This document shows positions 26,806 through 39,539 of a DNA stretch of 64,000 nucleotides, piece after piece. The stretch is taken from positions 70,539,106 to 70,603,105 of the forward strand of contig NW_023601104.1 of the NCBI RefSeq assembly GCF_014898055.3. Reading direction: 5' to 3'. The stretch is from Talpa occidentalis (Eukaryota > Chordata > Mammalia > Eulipotyphla > Talpidae). The position numbers and the translations under genes were made by a program. Each line of letters starts with the position of its first letter. Within the stretch, counting starts at the first letter, position 1. The notes below the pieces were generated by a model. That model saw only the letters and a program-made list of their open reading frames with translations, did no database searches and was not told the DNA's origin.

Positions 26806-26829
26806 ATTATATATATATATATATATATG
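26806..26829. repeat. (AT)n microsatellite
   Basis: About 10-12 AT units followed by gcacac. Confidence 0.9.
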
Positions 26830-27045
26830 CACACATGCTGCTCATATTAAAGCTCACGCACTAAAATAGCAAGAAAATTGCCAATGTGCTAAAACTTTGC
26901 AGCCTTAATAAATGAAGAATATATTGATAATTGACACCCCATTGTTTGACATATATTACAACCATACCCACCTCTGTTGCCCATTTTCATGTAAGTGTGG
27001 TGTTCTATGCTTGGTAGAATTAAACAAGGACATAAGAGATTATTT

Positions 27046-27130
27046 AATGTGTGTATATATACATATATATACATATATATATGTATATATACACATATGT
27101 ATATATTTGAAAGAGCTCTAATATATATAT
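27046..27130. repeat. TA/TATG/TACA-rich simple repeat with self-complementarity
   Basis: 'gtgtgtatatatacatatat' through 'tatatacacatatgtatata'. The tract can fold on itself. The flanking gaaagagctctaatatatat and gaaggagctcttattaaac are near-duplicates. Confidence 0.75.
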
Positions 27131-27622
27131 TAAACATTTGAAGGAGCTCTTATTAAACTTTGAAATAAGTCACAAAATTAATATAAAAGATTCACATATT
27201 TCTACATGCAGCTTCTCTCAATGGTGAAATGTTACACAATTATGGTTATTTATCAAAACCAGGGAATGGCAGAAAACAATTAACCAAAGTATAGACTTAT
27301 TCATATTGCCCCATAATTTTATATGCACTCATTTTTTTGGTGTAGTTTTATGAAATGTTACCACATGTATGTATTCATATATTTGTATTTTTTTACAAAG
27401 AAACTATTTTGAATGGGATGCCTTATTGTAAATATGTCTACTTTACAAGTAATTGCACTAATTCATTAAAACTTGGTAAGTCCCATTTTACATGCTCTTT
27501 TGAAGCCTTTTAGCCTTGAGTGAACTTAGGACAAGATAATTTTGCAAAATTATCATATTTAAAAACTTGGTTATTCTGGCATACACACCAGCAAATATCT
27601 TACATAAAGAAGTCTTATTTTT

Positions 27623-27823
27623 GTCACCAGAGACAAAGTGGGAAGCAGAGAGCAGAACAGGCAGATTGACTGAAAGACACTGCTGAGGGGAGCAGCGGGC
27701 AAGTCAGGAGAGGTCTGCTGCGCCTTGTGGGTCAGCTCCCTGGCTGGGGATTGAATTTGTGGTGCAGTGGCTGAGAATAGCTTCTTAGGCAGCATCTTAA
27801 CCCCTTGCACCACCAGGGAAACC
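27623..27823 (-). mobile_element. tRNA-derived SINE, copy 6 (type B, 3' truncated)
   Basis: Reverse copy: 'gaggggagcagcgggcaagt', 'aggagaggtctgctgcgcct' and the head 'aaccccttgcaccaccaggg'. The AT-rich tail that should lie left of 27623 is missing; it was lost by deletion. No target duplication seen. Confidence 0.85.
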
Positions 27824-30140
27824 CACGCAAAGGGATTACTGTGAAGATAATTAGAGTAGATAAGTGATGGCATCAGATTTTCTGACATCCTTCCATTGAA
27901 AAGTTTCTGTCTCCCTTTCTCTAGAATGTAGGCATAGTCTATTACTGCTTGACCAATAAAATATGGCAGCTGCAATCATATACCAGTGCCTGACCTAAGA
28001 CATGAAAGATCTAGAAACTGGCTATTCCTCACCACTGGAACAATTACTTTGGAATCCAGTGTCCATGTTGTGAGGTGCTGCAGGCATGCTTCCAGAGAGG
28101 CCCCATATGGAGGAATCAAGGCTACTGTCCAAAAAAAGCCTTGGCCAATTTCCCAGTCAAGCATTAGTCTTTGACTCAGCAAGTTGAAATATCAGTATGA
28201 GGAGACTTTTTGGTAAGACTTAATGTGATGCCAGTGGTTAACCATCACTTACCTTTCTGCTTGTATTCTTATTAACAGCTAAGATATGAAAGAAAATGCC
28301 CCACAATCTACGGTGTACAGCACATAGTTTTACATAAGCTCATCATCTGTGTATGTGGCTGAGTCAATTGAGAAGTATATACTTCAGACCTGTTCAAGTC
28401 ACTTCATATGACAACAAATTGATTAGGAATAAGTCAAGCCCTCTTAGCACTAAGTGACAAATGAGTAAAATAAATGGCTGTCTTTTTTTCTAAAGCACTA
28501 AGGTTGATAAGTTATGCAACTATAACAATATAAACCATAATTAAACAGATTTACTTTCAAATGCTCAAGGTACCTGGGGGAGGAGGGTGGTGAGCCCTTA
28601 TGATGCACATCAGAGTCCAATAGCACATCTTGGAAAAAAGCTTTTTTAATGATATATTTCATATTTTAAAATTGGAAAAAACTATTAAAAATATAAACAT
28701 TAAAGCTACAAATAAATGTTTAATTTTTCTATGCAAAAAACAGTTTAGAATATTGATAATGGTATATAATTAGTCACAAATCTCATTTTTCATTCAAGCA
28801 CTGCTGAATTCAGTAGATGCTTATCGAACACATTATATGCCAACCACTTCACTGGCCAGTAGATATGTGATTAAAGCAACAGCCATAATCCCTGCTCTCA
28901 AGTAGTCTCACTACTTCCTATAGAAAACACTAGTCTTTAATTCTCCCAAATTTCATTCTTTTAAAGAAGGTTCCTTTTGATAATTTACAAAGTCCACAAA
29001 TAAATGAGGTTAAACAATTTTCAGAGTCAAACAAAAATCTGTGGTTAGCTAATTAATTGTATCTCAGTGTTCATACATAAAAGCTGCTCCTAAAAGCTAC
29101 GTAAGCAGATAGGATGATGGTATCCAACTCTCTGAAGAAATTAAATTCTCTAGTCACTTCATTTTGTTTGCTCCTCAGTTCAAGCTGCACAATTCACTTC
29201 TTTATAAATGATTTGTATTCTTTAGGCTTTTTGTGCCTGTTCATGATGATAGTTCAGCATTTTCTTTTCCCAATTCTCTTCTTTTTATAAATCCTGGCAA
29301 CTAAGCATTTCCTTAGATTGAGCAATTTAAAATATTGATGTTGCAACACATTTCTGGTAACCTTTAAGATCATGTAGGTGGTTCAACCACCATTTCCATT
29401 TCTATTTATATTCACTGAAGTCCACACTTAACAATGATAATTAAGGTGTAAAGAGAAAAAATTTCCATCAATCTATGATTGCATATGTAGCATACAGACA
29501 TTTTAAACATTTGAAATAATTCCCATTAGCCCTAGGACAATGTGAAGAGATTGATCTTCAGAAGCCTTCAGTTTCAAAGTCTTACTCTCCTGCCAGCTTT
29601 CTCATGGTAGCTCCTGGTTTCCTTGCTTTTTTGTGGAGACCCTGATATGTAAGCTGCCATTACACATCTACGAAAGAGTCAGATATTTTCTCTTTCTCAG
29701 GCTTCACTTAATCCATGCCATTATTCCATCTAGTACCTGAGCTAAATCAGGTACTAGTCAATCATCCTATTAGAAACTAATCTCATTAATTACTTTAAGT
29801 ACTATATATAAAAATTATTTAATATAGTATCTATCTCATGAATGTTGCAATTTTGAACAAGGAATTCCAGGTGATATGAGTTGACTGAATCTTTATCTGA
29901 TTTAACTCTCAACTAGTAAGATGACTTAGCACACGAAAGAGGCCATTTACAGAACTTATCAAATTATTGCATAACATTAGATAAATTCCACCAGCTCATA
30001 ACTGATCCCCTGAATAACATAACAAATGACTACATCAACATTATCTCAACAATTATATGACAAAGATTATTAATATCATACCTATATCATTGTACCATAT
30101 AATCATATCTAGATGCCCTAAAGAATCACTTAATTTTAGA
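27824..30140. other. Intron, no gene
   Basis: Mostly unassigned. 28800-28925 may be an ancient repeat ('cattatatgccaaccacttc', 'cataatccctgctctcaagt'). 29264-29330 is related to 31243-31309. Confidence 0.5.
29264..29330 (+). repeat. Dispersed direct repeat, first copy
   Basis: 'caattctcttctttttataa' and 'caactaagcatttccttaga' recur at 31243-31309 with about seven differences in 66 bp. Origin unknown: a local duplication or a fragment of an unrecognised repeat family. Confidence 0.8.
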
Positions 30141-30151
30141 AAATTAAACAT

Positions 30152-30421
30152 GGGCCTCCCTGGTGGTGCAGGTGGTTGAGCATTTCACTGTGAAGCTGTT
30201 CACAGCCTCTGCAGCGCGAGTTCGATCCCCGCCGGCGGGCGAGAATCCCACATGGTGTGGCAGAACTCTCCGGTCTCGCTCGCTACTCCTCTCAGCACTC
30301 AGCAGTGTGTGTTTCGTCAGTCTACCTGTTTTGTTTCCTGCTCTGTCTCTGGTGAATCCTCTCACCCTCCCGCGCATCTGGCCTGCACTTGTATAAATAA
30401 AAATAAATCTTTAAAAAAAAA
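30152..30421 (+). mobile_element. tRNA-derived SINE, copy 7 (type C)
   Basis: gggcctccctggtggtgcag start, 'gcgagttcgatccccgccgg' B-box region, end 'gtataaataaaaataaatct'. Flanks aaattaaacat (30141-30151) and aaactaaacat (30422-30432), one mismatch. Confidence 0.9.
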
Positions 30422-30571
30422 AAACTAAACATAGACATGTTAAACAATTACTAATGTAACATCAATGATGGAAAGAAAAGGAATGGAAAGCTGCAGAAAG
30501 CATATTCATTCCAAATATTCCTAAAAAGTTAAAACAAGTAACAAAAACATCTAAAGGATCAAAATAACTTG

Positions 30572-31193
30572 GTGGGTCTGCTAGGCTTAGAGGGCTGCTT
30601 AAACTGCCATTCTGGCTATCCACTTTGGCCTTTCAGTACAAAGTCCTTTGGCCCAGTCAATCAATTACCTAAACTTAAAGAATGCAAACTACCAGACCCT
30701 GCAAACCCTCTCAAGTTAAAGGAGAGCAGGATGCTTAATTAATTCGCTGGGACAATGAGTATACTCAGGAAGCAAGACCAGGAACGCTGGGGAGACTGAT
30801 ATGTAACTTTGCATCCCAGAGACCAATCAACAGAATGCCTTGTTAGTAAGATGGGAACCACGAGTGGGGGTCAGAAGCTTGATTTCGACCTTCAAACATG
30901 GGCCAGAAAACTAATCTAGATCCTCAGACTCATTTCCCCAAAAACCCTAGATAACCTAAGCAGACATTCGCTTCTAAACTTTGGTTGAGTAAAAACTTCT
31001 AAATTGCTTATTGGGCCCATGAAAAGTTAAATTTCTTATTAAAATTAATTAGCCAGGTAGCAACTATAATGTGGAAATGCAACTTTCTTTGAGCTAAATT
31101 CCAAACCTTAGATTTCTGATAAGAATCTGGAACAGGCAAACTGCATAGGCAGAACGGCGACTTAAAGCAGCCCTTTAAGCCTAGCAGATCCAC
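30572..31193. mobile_element. 622 bp terminal-inverted-repeat DNA element (hAT-like by TSD)
   Basis: Left end gtgggtctgctaggcttaga followed by gggctgctt. The reverse complement of the right end is gtggatctgctaggcttaaa followed by gggctgctt. The similarity continues for about 50 bp into gcc-rttctg-ctat with few mismatches and one gap. A perfect 8 bp direct repeat, ataacttg, flanks it at 30564-30571 and 31194-31201. An 8 bp duplication plus inverted ends fits hAT (also P or Merlin) superfamilies. There is no transposase-sized ORF, so it is non-autonomous. The terminal bases are not the usual hAT CAG, and I do not recognise the family. Confidence 0.8.
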
Positions 31194-31242
31194 ATAACTT
31201 GATCTCCACTTTACCTCCATCATAGTCTTTATGTATTATGTA

Positions 31243-31309
31243 TTTTCTTTTTCCAATTCTCTTCTTTTTAAAAATTCTAGCAACTAAGCATTTCCTTAGA
31301 CTGAGTAAC
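31243..31309 (+). repeat. Dispersed direct repeat, second copy
   Basis: Partner of 29264-29330, in the same orientation, 1.98 kb away. Confidence 0.8.
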
Positions 31310-31850
31310 CAATTCATTTCTAATGAATCCTCTCTCTAATTCAACACAACTCATTTAGACTACTAATAAAATTAGTGTAGTCACCTTACTTCTATAGCTA
31401 TAAAGTTTTTGTAACTTTGATAGATAATGGGCAATATAGAACAATACCTCTAAATTAAGGGGAACAATGACAATGAATCCTGACCTCATCATTTCAGTCA
31501 TTTATGAGTCAAATAAAGTTCCCAAAATATATCACCATCAGACAACTAGAATCAAGAAATGATTACAATTGTTTGTTATCTTTGCCCAAGCTCTCTCTGA
31601 GCATCCATCTTTTCCCTACCAGTTATATACCTATTATTTTTCAGAGCCTCCTTCTGGTAGGAACATAGTCCTGGTTGTATATAGTTGCCCAGTAATACAA
31701 AGACAAATCAGTTAAAAATACTTTGGATGGGAGCTGTCTTCGGTGCTAAACACAATCTCAAATGAGGGCACAGCTAAATATGTCAGTTTTGATACATAAT
31801 CCTCTTCTCCATGTTTTGTAGGAATCCTAAAGCCAGCTTAAAAGAAACAA
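31310..31850. other. Intron without recognised features
   Basis: No gene, RNA or clear repeat. Confidence 0.5.
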
Positions 31851-32045
31851 AGGAAAAGGAGACATGAGGGAGTTGGAAAATAAAAGGGCATGTAGGCAGA
31901 GGCTGCTGGTGACACACAAGCCCTCAGGCATGCCAGAGGGAAAGGAGATGCTTTAATTTTGACATTTTTTTCAAAAATCATAATCCTGTATCTCTAAAAC
32001 ACCAGCAACAATGTAAACCAATGTTACCTCAATTAAAAAAATTCA
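31851..32045 (+). mobile_element. Possible old L1 3' tail
   Basis: Ends 'caacaatgtaaaccaatgtt' then acctcaattaaaaaaa, the same tail seen at 9750-9780 and 62900-62935. The upstream part is too diverged to place. Confidence 0.5.
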
Positions 32046-32321
32046 TAGTAGCATTTACAAAACCTAAAACTCCAGTTCAATACAAATAACAAAAGGAAAA
32101 TAAGATATAAGTATATAGTAGGTGATGCAAAGCTCAGGCACCAACTAAATGTAGTTGCTTGAGGGAGCCTAAGCAAGAGAAACAGAACTACTTCCTCAGT
32201 TAACCAATTCGAATCATGACAAGTAATGACTCCTTCTTGTATTGTCACTGTTTTGGAGTGGTTTCTTACACAGTAATAGATAACTGATAGTTAATTTCTC
32301 TGTGAAAACACTCCCTTACTT

Positions 32322-32535
32322 TTTTTTTTTTTTTTAAATATTAAATTTTATTTTTATATTCCCCCATACAATTGCAAACGCCCCATTCTGACCCCAATCC
32401 TTCCCCTCCCGCCCCCCACCCCCCAAAAAGTGTCTCTGGTTCATAGTTTTTTGTTGATTTTGATTTTCACTTTCTTATATTCATTTTCCTGGTCCCTTAT
32501 TTAAGTTTTCTAGATTCCTGCTATGAGTGAGACCG
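32322..32535 (-). mobile_element. 5'-truncated young L1 3' end
   Basis: Reverse complement of the 3' UTR seen at 285-497: poly(T), 'ttcccccatacaattgcaaa', 'cattctgaccccaatccttc', the C-run block, 'gtgtctctggttcatagttt' and 'ttcctgctatgagtgagac'. Flanked by an 11 bp repeat tcccttacttt (about 32312-32322 and 32536-32546). Near identity to the copy at the left edge shows the same recently active subfamily. It is on the KCNH5 coding strand. Confidence 0.93.
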
Positions 32536-32559
32536 TCCCTTACTTTCTTCTGTCCTAAA

Positions 32560-32710
32560 TTCCATTCACTCTTCAGGGCTTATTATTTCTTTCATGAAAC
32601 CTTTTCTGATTATCTCAGGCCAAGGAATATCTCCTATTTATCTATCAAACATATCAATACATCACTCTGTAAAGCAGTAATTATATGCCTTGCTTTATAG
32701 TTTTGAATTT
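32560..32710 (+). repeat. Possible L2 fragment
   Basis: 'cattcactcttcagggctta', 'tttcatgaaaccttttctga' and 'ttatctcaggcc' follow the L2 3' phrase 'catccttcaggtctcagct ... gaagccttccctgaccacc'. Diverged. Confidence 0.45.
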
Positions 32711-35700
32711 CTTTAAATTTATGTTGAATCTACTTCCACCTTTAGTTGGACTCCTCCTATTTCTTGGAAGTTACAGTAAGGCATTATAAAATAAGTACAC
32801 AAAAATGTTCACTGAGTGTTGTTTGCAATGTGAGGGAAGAAGTGAAATGTTCAAATATAATGGTTGGGTGGTACACAGGAAGACAAAACGATACAACAGA
32901 AAACATTAGGATGATGACAGGGATCTCTAGGCATGAATCAGAAGAGATTTTTGTTCAAAGAAGACAGGTTACATAGTTCTACTTTTTGTAAGATGGTATG
33001 TATCTGTTAGTGTGGGGAGAGGGCAGAGGAATTATTTATGAGTCTGCTATGGTTACCACATAATCAAAGCAGTTATTTAATATAGTAAAGAAGAAAATTT
33101 ACTATCTCTGTAACATAAAAGGAAAATTTTTGTTTGTCACTTAAGCTGAACTATAATATATGATAGTAGATACTTTGATACACATAAAAATGAATTAGAC
33201 ATTTTTTACTTTGAGAAAATTAAATATTGTAGAAAATTGGGTACACACTTAGAGTTGGAAGATTTTAGAAAGTAAAATACACAGGGAACATGAGTAATGC
33301 AAATCTAGCATTTTTAGTCTCCCCATCAACACCCTTGACCTGTAGATAGTTGGATCATTGCATTAATTGATCTCCCATCAGTCTAATTTAGATGGTCTCC
33401 CAGCATTCTGTACAGGCCATTCCTTTTTCAGTTGGGCTCTTCCTTCTAGTTATTTAAATATTAGGTCTAGCCCAGTGAACTCAGGAACAAATAAGTACCT
33501 TTTCTCAGCAATCTTTGAACCAATAGGAACAGGTAATTACCCTGAGATCTAGCTGTATTATCTCTAGACCCTTTACATGATGGAAACACAGACAATTACC
33601 ACTTTCAGCAGTGAAATGCTGGCATATTCTCAGGCAGATATTCTGACCAAGGGATCATGCTCCTCTCAAGGTCATTGTTGGCTCCTCTCTATGTACAGTC
33701 CATTTATGATTTCAGTTCCTAGAAATGTTCAGTTCTTCCTTCAGATCTCTTACATTGATACTTCCTTTCTATTAGCATCTCAGACGTAGGTTAGCACAAT
33801 AGCTTCCTAACTATTCTCCTAATTTCCTGTCTGTTATGATACAACTGGCACACAGCCATCAGGCAACATCTCCTAAAATCCTAAAATTTTGTGATTTTCA
33901 TTTCCCTCCTTAAAAAGTATTCAGAGAATACACATTACCTGTAAGGACAGAGAACTTTAAGAGGACCCATGGGATCTGCAAAATGTTCAAAAGTTTCTAT
34001 CTGCAAGACACACTATTTTATATATTCTCTATAGGTTAATTTACCACTTCCCTACTTTGACCCTGAGCTACTGAAAGGAAGAATCTACAGTCAAAGATTT
34101 TTCCAGTGAGTGAATAAATAAAAGTTAATTTAATCTGGTTATAAAGGAGAAGCTCTGCTGGCTGTATGAGCACAGCAGAGATTCTCCTGACTCTCTCTCT
34201 CTCCAACTGCCTGCACGCTGCACAAATGATCATACCAAACTACCTATTAAAATTTCATGTAATGCATAGCAAAGAATTCATAAAGGGAAAGGCAAAATAA
34301 TCCTTGAATAAATTTATTTTTAAGCTCTTTAAGGCAGGGCCAATATCATCTGTTTCCTTCATAATCCTCAAGAATAACTAGAATATTCTTCACCAAAGTG
34401 TGTTGTTACAGACAAAAGTTGTGGACTAACAGGAAAAAATTACAACAGTTGATCTGGACTCCATCTTGTTTGGTAAATCGACAAAACTAGTTTCTGTGAG
34501 CATTGAAGTCATTTAATTGTATGCATGCTGTCAAAACTTTCAAAAATGGTGTTTTTAACCATCTTATAAATATAATTAGGCTTTTTCTGCACAGACCATT
34601 ATTCAGAATATTCATTAATATGTCAAGTACACATATTTTATGTGCCTACTATTGCAAACACAAAGCTAAACACTATGGAAGAGACAGAGATGTGTAATTT
34701 TTACATACAGATTTAAAAATTTTTAACTAATACTTGAAGACATTTGGTTGTAAAATTCTATGCTCAGGTATAATTTATGAATTTTCTCATATTCCTTTAA
34801 AATGCTCCAAATAATGTATCAGAAATCGTACAAAATATCAAAACAATAACAAGCCTGATCATTTGGCAAAACGCTGTGAATGAGTTATAATGTCAAAACT
34901 AAACAGGTTCACATTACTTTTATACTGAAGCTGCTCTACATTATAATCCTAGGTTAGCCTCATCATCACTGATGAGCCTTTAGAATTAATCATTCAAACA
35001 AGCACCTTTATGAGAGGATACTATTTATTAGTTTTTCTATGACTATAGGAGCAAGGGCGGGGGGGGTGTGTCCCAGGCAAACAGGACACTCTGGGTCACT
35101 CCACCTCATTCCAAGTCCTTCTTCTGTGGCCCTTCCTCCATCATGAGAAAGCTCTGCAGGCTTCTGAGGATCACCTGCATGAGCACTCACTCCCTAATGA
35201 AGATCAAGGATTCAATTATTATTTGTCACTGTTTACATGCCCTGTCATCTCACATTGCAAGCACCTACACATAGAAAAAAGGAGGAATATATTCCCTCAG
35301 ACTGTCTGATGTGAAGTCTAAAAGAAATCATGTCAGTTCTTCCCAGTATAGACTATTACTCTTGCCAGATACCTTCTTACATTCACCTGAATGGACATAA
35401 TGTATAAAACAAGACTCTAGAACAAATTCTTTGTTCTTTTTTTGGCTGGAATTATACACTAAACTAATTCAGATGACCTTCAGGGTTTAAAAACAGGGAA
35501 GTTTGAAAAATATATGAGTGAGATGGTAAAAGTATGACTAGAGAAGGCAAGATGTGTTGGTCAAGTTATAAACAATTTGATTTGATGAAGCAATACAAAA
35601 TTTGCAAACTGTATTCTGTTGGAACACTATAATTCTCTATGATGGTAACAGATGTTTCTCTAAACACTGTTCCTGAATCAAATAAGTTTTATATTAGTTC

Positions 35701-37250
35701 TCCTTCAAGGAGAGTCCCTACTCATACTAGCATATCACAATGCATATTAGCATATCAAAAGTGCTGAAAAGCCTTGCAGTAAAGACACCATTGTTTGTTC
35801 TTAGAACCCTTTTTGTTTACTAAAAACCTAGGAACATTTTGCAGATCTCTGTAGAAAATCATTTTACAATCACTATAGTAGGCAGGAGGAAACAGGTGCA
35901 GCTATTTGGAGGATATGAGGGACTGTTGTCCCAACCCCAGGATACTAACAAAGACCAGCAAATGAGGAGTCCATTTTAACATGACTGAAAACTGTTGGCA
36001 CGATATCAGTGTCACAGACTGTTGTAGAGAAGGCCTAGCCATGAGAGATAATGCCTACCTAGGGAAGCACAGGGTAGAAGTGCTAGGTCGTGAGGTCAAT
36101 GTTGAATTCCGCCAAAATTAATCTAGGCAGGCGAGAGCAAGTTGAAGGACAGTGTATGAAGTTGGCAGGGTCCCACTGCTTTCGCTAGCCAAGACTGTCA
36201 GCTTTTCAGACACACAATCTCTGTATTCTCCTGCCACTATGGTTTTTGGTGTTATTTTTGTTCTGTTTGGTTTTGGTTTTGCTTTGTGGGTTTTAAAATG
36301 ACATTATCTAATTGAGTTTTAAGTCAATGCTTGATAAATTGAGATAAAATGCTATTGAAAATGCTTACAAGTTTAAACATGTTGTATTAGAATGCAAAAG
36401 TGACTTAAAATAGGTAAACAAGCTACCAGGCTGGACATTATCTTGGTGAGAGAAGGAAATGATGAGGACCTGAAATAGAGCAGGGGCTAGGAGATGAAGA
36501 GACAGATTAGCAAACCAAAAGACAGGAGGAATAATCAATAGGACAGACTGGAACTTAAAGTCAGTGCATTCAAACACAGTTATGTTCTGGCAGTTCAGGA
36601 GGGTGTAGAAAGTCTTCGTTGTTCTTGGCACACCACACCTTCTGTCGGTATTATCACCTTCCCTTAATGTGATTGGTCAACTCAGGAATTAAAACCTTTG
36701 AAACCTATTAAACCAATGCCATTTCTGTTAACCTAACAAGTTTGCATTAATTCCAAATTTTTATTGCACTTCACTTCAGTTTTGTACATTTAGTTTCTCT
36801 ACATAAAGTGTAAATGTATTGTAGACAAGAAAACATATTTCCCATGAATTGTGCATTTCCTAGAACATTGTGCATTGCTTACAGCAATAAATTAACTGAT
36901 CTAAGCTTAACGGATGTACTACAAGATGCATTTTGCACTTGATAGAGCACTTTAGTGACTTCTTTTAAAGATAATACCCCATCTTTTATTTAAACAGAAT
37001 TGAATCTTTAAAGAATAATCACCAACATATTATCATGTGTAGGACAATCACATTATTATCAAATTACAGAATCAAATCCATGTGATTATGTATGAGGATC
37101 TAATATAATTTGTCAGAAACTTTAAAAGTAGAATATATTACTCTAGTAATGATTCCTGGGAGCTAAGATTTGTAGAAGCTGAGTACTATACTACAGTGAA
37201 ACTTTCTATCTTCAGCTTACTCATTAGAAACTAGCTAAAAAACTACACTT
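32711..37250. other. Intron, no gene
   Basis: Mostly unassigned AT-rich sequence. Possible old repeats are an L2-like tail at 34310-34400 ('aagctctttaaggcagggcc') and 36380-36600 (minus; 'gaccaattaggag...'-type ancient repeat). Short reading frames here, for example 33577-33789 and 35008-35190, show no domain. Confidence 0.45.
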
Positions 37251-37252
37251 TG

Positions 37253-37525
37253 AGCCTCCCTGGTGGTGCAAGGGGTTAAGCACCACACTATGAAGGTATC
37301 CGCAGCCTCTGCAGCACTAGTTAGATCCCCGGCCGGCCAGGGAGCAACCCACATGGTGAAGCAGACCTCTGCTGTCTCGCCCCTGCTCCCCTCAGCAGTG
37401 TATTTCAGTCAGTCTGCCTGTTCTGTTCCCCATTCTGTCTCTGGTGGATCCTTTCACCCTCCTACCCCCGCATCTGTGGCCTGTACCCCAGCTCTTGTAT
37501 GTATAAATAAATAAATCTTTAAAAA
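37253..37525 (+). mobile_element. tRNA-derived SINE, copy 8 (type B)
   Basis: gagcctccctggtggtgcaa with 'ggggttaagcaccacactat'; end 'gtatgtataaataaataaat'. No convincing target duplication. Confidence 0.88.
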
Positions 37526-38685
37526 ATTTTAAACTTAATCACCTATGATGAATGGAATTTGTGCAAAGCTGTTTGGTTAACAGAAATGGTATTGGTTTAA
37601 TATATTTCAAAGATTTTCATTCCTGAGTTGATCAAGTTATCCTCCTCTTTCTAAGATCATACCCCAGGAAGATCATAACCCTTGGAAGACGATACCCCAG
37701 GAAACATGATGTCCCCCATGAAACACTGCATGATATATTACTAATTTCTTCTCCATCTCCCACACTGCTCTGTTTCATTCCTTGCTAATAACACCTGACA
37801 CCAAATGTTCACCTTTACAACACACCATTACTGCCAAAGTCTGACATGTATGGGATAAAGCCATACCAAGTGGATTCTACTGGGTACATCACTGTGGCAG
37901 AAATGTCAACTATAATAAGCATGTGATGAAAAAAGACCTTCAGGGTTGCTGTCAGGTAGAGCCTAACCTGACAGGTTAAGACTGAACATTTAGTTGAAGA
38001 GGTTGGGTGACTGAGGCTGACAACTGTCATTAACTATGGAAAAACAAGCCATCTAAGATTCACAGTTTTAAGTTTCCATTTATTTTCACATTCCAATTTA
38101 ATCTTTCTAACAAACATGGAATTGGGCCTTCCCCTATTTGTGGGTAAGAAATCTGTCTCCCCGCTGCATCCATGTGACACCACTGACTTGGTTTAGGCAT
38201 GCACCATCTCTCAGCTGAATTACTGCAACAGGCTCCAGACGGACATCCCTGCCAACAATCATGTTCCAGCTATTAGAATTGAGTAATCTGCAGCTTTTCT
38301 AGGAGGATAAAAGAAACTTAAAATGCATAGTTGCCTTCAATAACCAATTTTTACCAGTAGCTCACAATTACAACTACAGACCGGCTGTCGGTAGCACAGC
38401 CACTCAGAGCAGTGGGTCTGCAAACGGGAACACAGTTCCAGTTTATTTGCAGAGTAAGGCCACCATCTCAACACATGCTCCCAAGATCAGTATTAAACAG
38501 AGCATTAGAGGATTATGCAGACTACTTCCTCCCATTGACAGAGGGAGGCACAACCTGACTAAGGCACAACCTGACTAAAATTTCTTGCATTGCTAGAAAA
38601 TTCAGAACAGCACACAGATATCTGATCAGTGAAAACAGCCTCCAACCATACCAATTCAGTGTCACCAGGCTGATTGGCTAAAATA
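37526..38685. other. Intron with minor tandem repeats
   Basis: Nothing gene-like. A 16 bp exact doublet aggcacaacctgacta lies at 38546-38577. A short repeat 'ataccccaggaa' recurs at about 37660 and 37691. Confidence 0.5.
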
Positions 38686-38689
38686 CAGA

Positions 38690-39360
38690 TGTGTTCATGC
38701 CACCTCCCTGCTTACCCTCCCACATGGGTTTCTGAAGCTCAAATACCCATTCTCTATCTTCATCTCCTATATTGCATAAGTCAAAATTCAGACTCCACAG
38801 ACGTTCAAAGACCAACTTCTTTCACCTTACCCTGTTTTTTACATTAGTATTTTTTTTTAAAAATCATGATATGACTATATCTTCTAACCACATCCACAGT
38901 TATCATCCTTGCCAACTCCTCCACGTCTTTTGCCTATATGTCGGCAAAAACCTCCTAACTGGTTCCTGATTTCCATCCTTGCCTTTAGCAGTATATTTTC
39001 AAAACAGTGACATGATCAAAATGAAATTAGATCATGTTCACTGGTCCACTGAAGAATTTCCAGGGGTTCTCATCACAGGTAAAATAAAATCAACCAAAGC
39101 CTGCACAAACCAGGCCCTGTCTTTATCTCCAAATTTATCTTCTACAACTCTTTTCTACCTATGGTGCACTGGCTCCATAGACATCAAAGCCCACTCAGCA
39201 CCCTCCAGTCTCAGTAGCTGCAATATATGTGGATCCTGCAACCTAGAGTATGTTTCCATGGTCTCCTCCCTAACTTCATTCAGTTCTCTTAAACATCATC
39301 ATCTAAAACAGGAATCACCTTACCATGTACTCTCAACCTGCTATTTCTTTGCAGCACTTA
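38690..39360 (+). repeat. Possible L2 fragment
   Basis: 'cctcctaactggttcctgat', 'tgaaattagatcatgttcac', 'ccactgaagaatttccaggg' and 'gtaaaataaaatcaaccaaa' follow the L2 3'-region order ('ctaactggtctccctgcttc', 'gatcatgtcactcc', 'ctccaatggcttcc', 'agtaaaagccaaagtcc'). The long frame at 38979-39458 falls in it and is not a gene. Confidence 0.5.
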
Positions 39361-39482
39361 CCTGGCATTGTATTGTATTCATATATATATATATGAATAC
39401 ACACACATACATACTGACTTTTGTCTATTGGATTCAATATACTACCTCCAATGATTAGAACAATCAAAGTTGAATTAATTAA

Positions 39483-39536
39483 TGAGTGAGAGTGAGTTGT
39501 GAGAGAGTGACTGAGTGAATGAGTGAGTGAGTGAGT
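39483..39536 (+). repeat. (GAGT)n-like simple repeat
   Basis: 'gagtgagagtgagttgtgag' then 'gagtgaatgagtgagtgagt'. Imperfect tetranucleotide repeat. Confidence 0.85.
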
Positions 39537-39539
39537 ATA

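Noticed and set aside
38979..39458. 159-codon plus-strand frame
   Set aside because: The longest frame in the window, but its DNA resembles L2 and ends in a simple repeat; no domain or splice structure seen.
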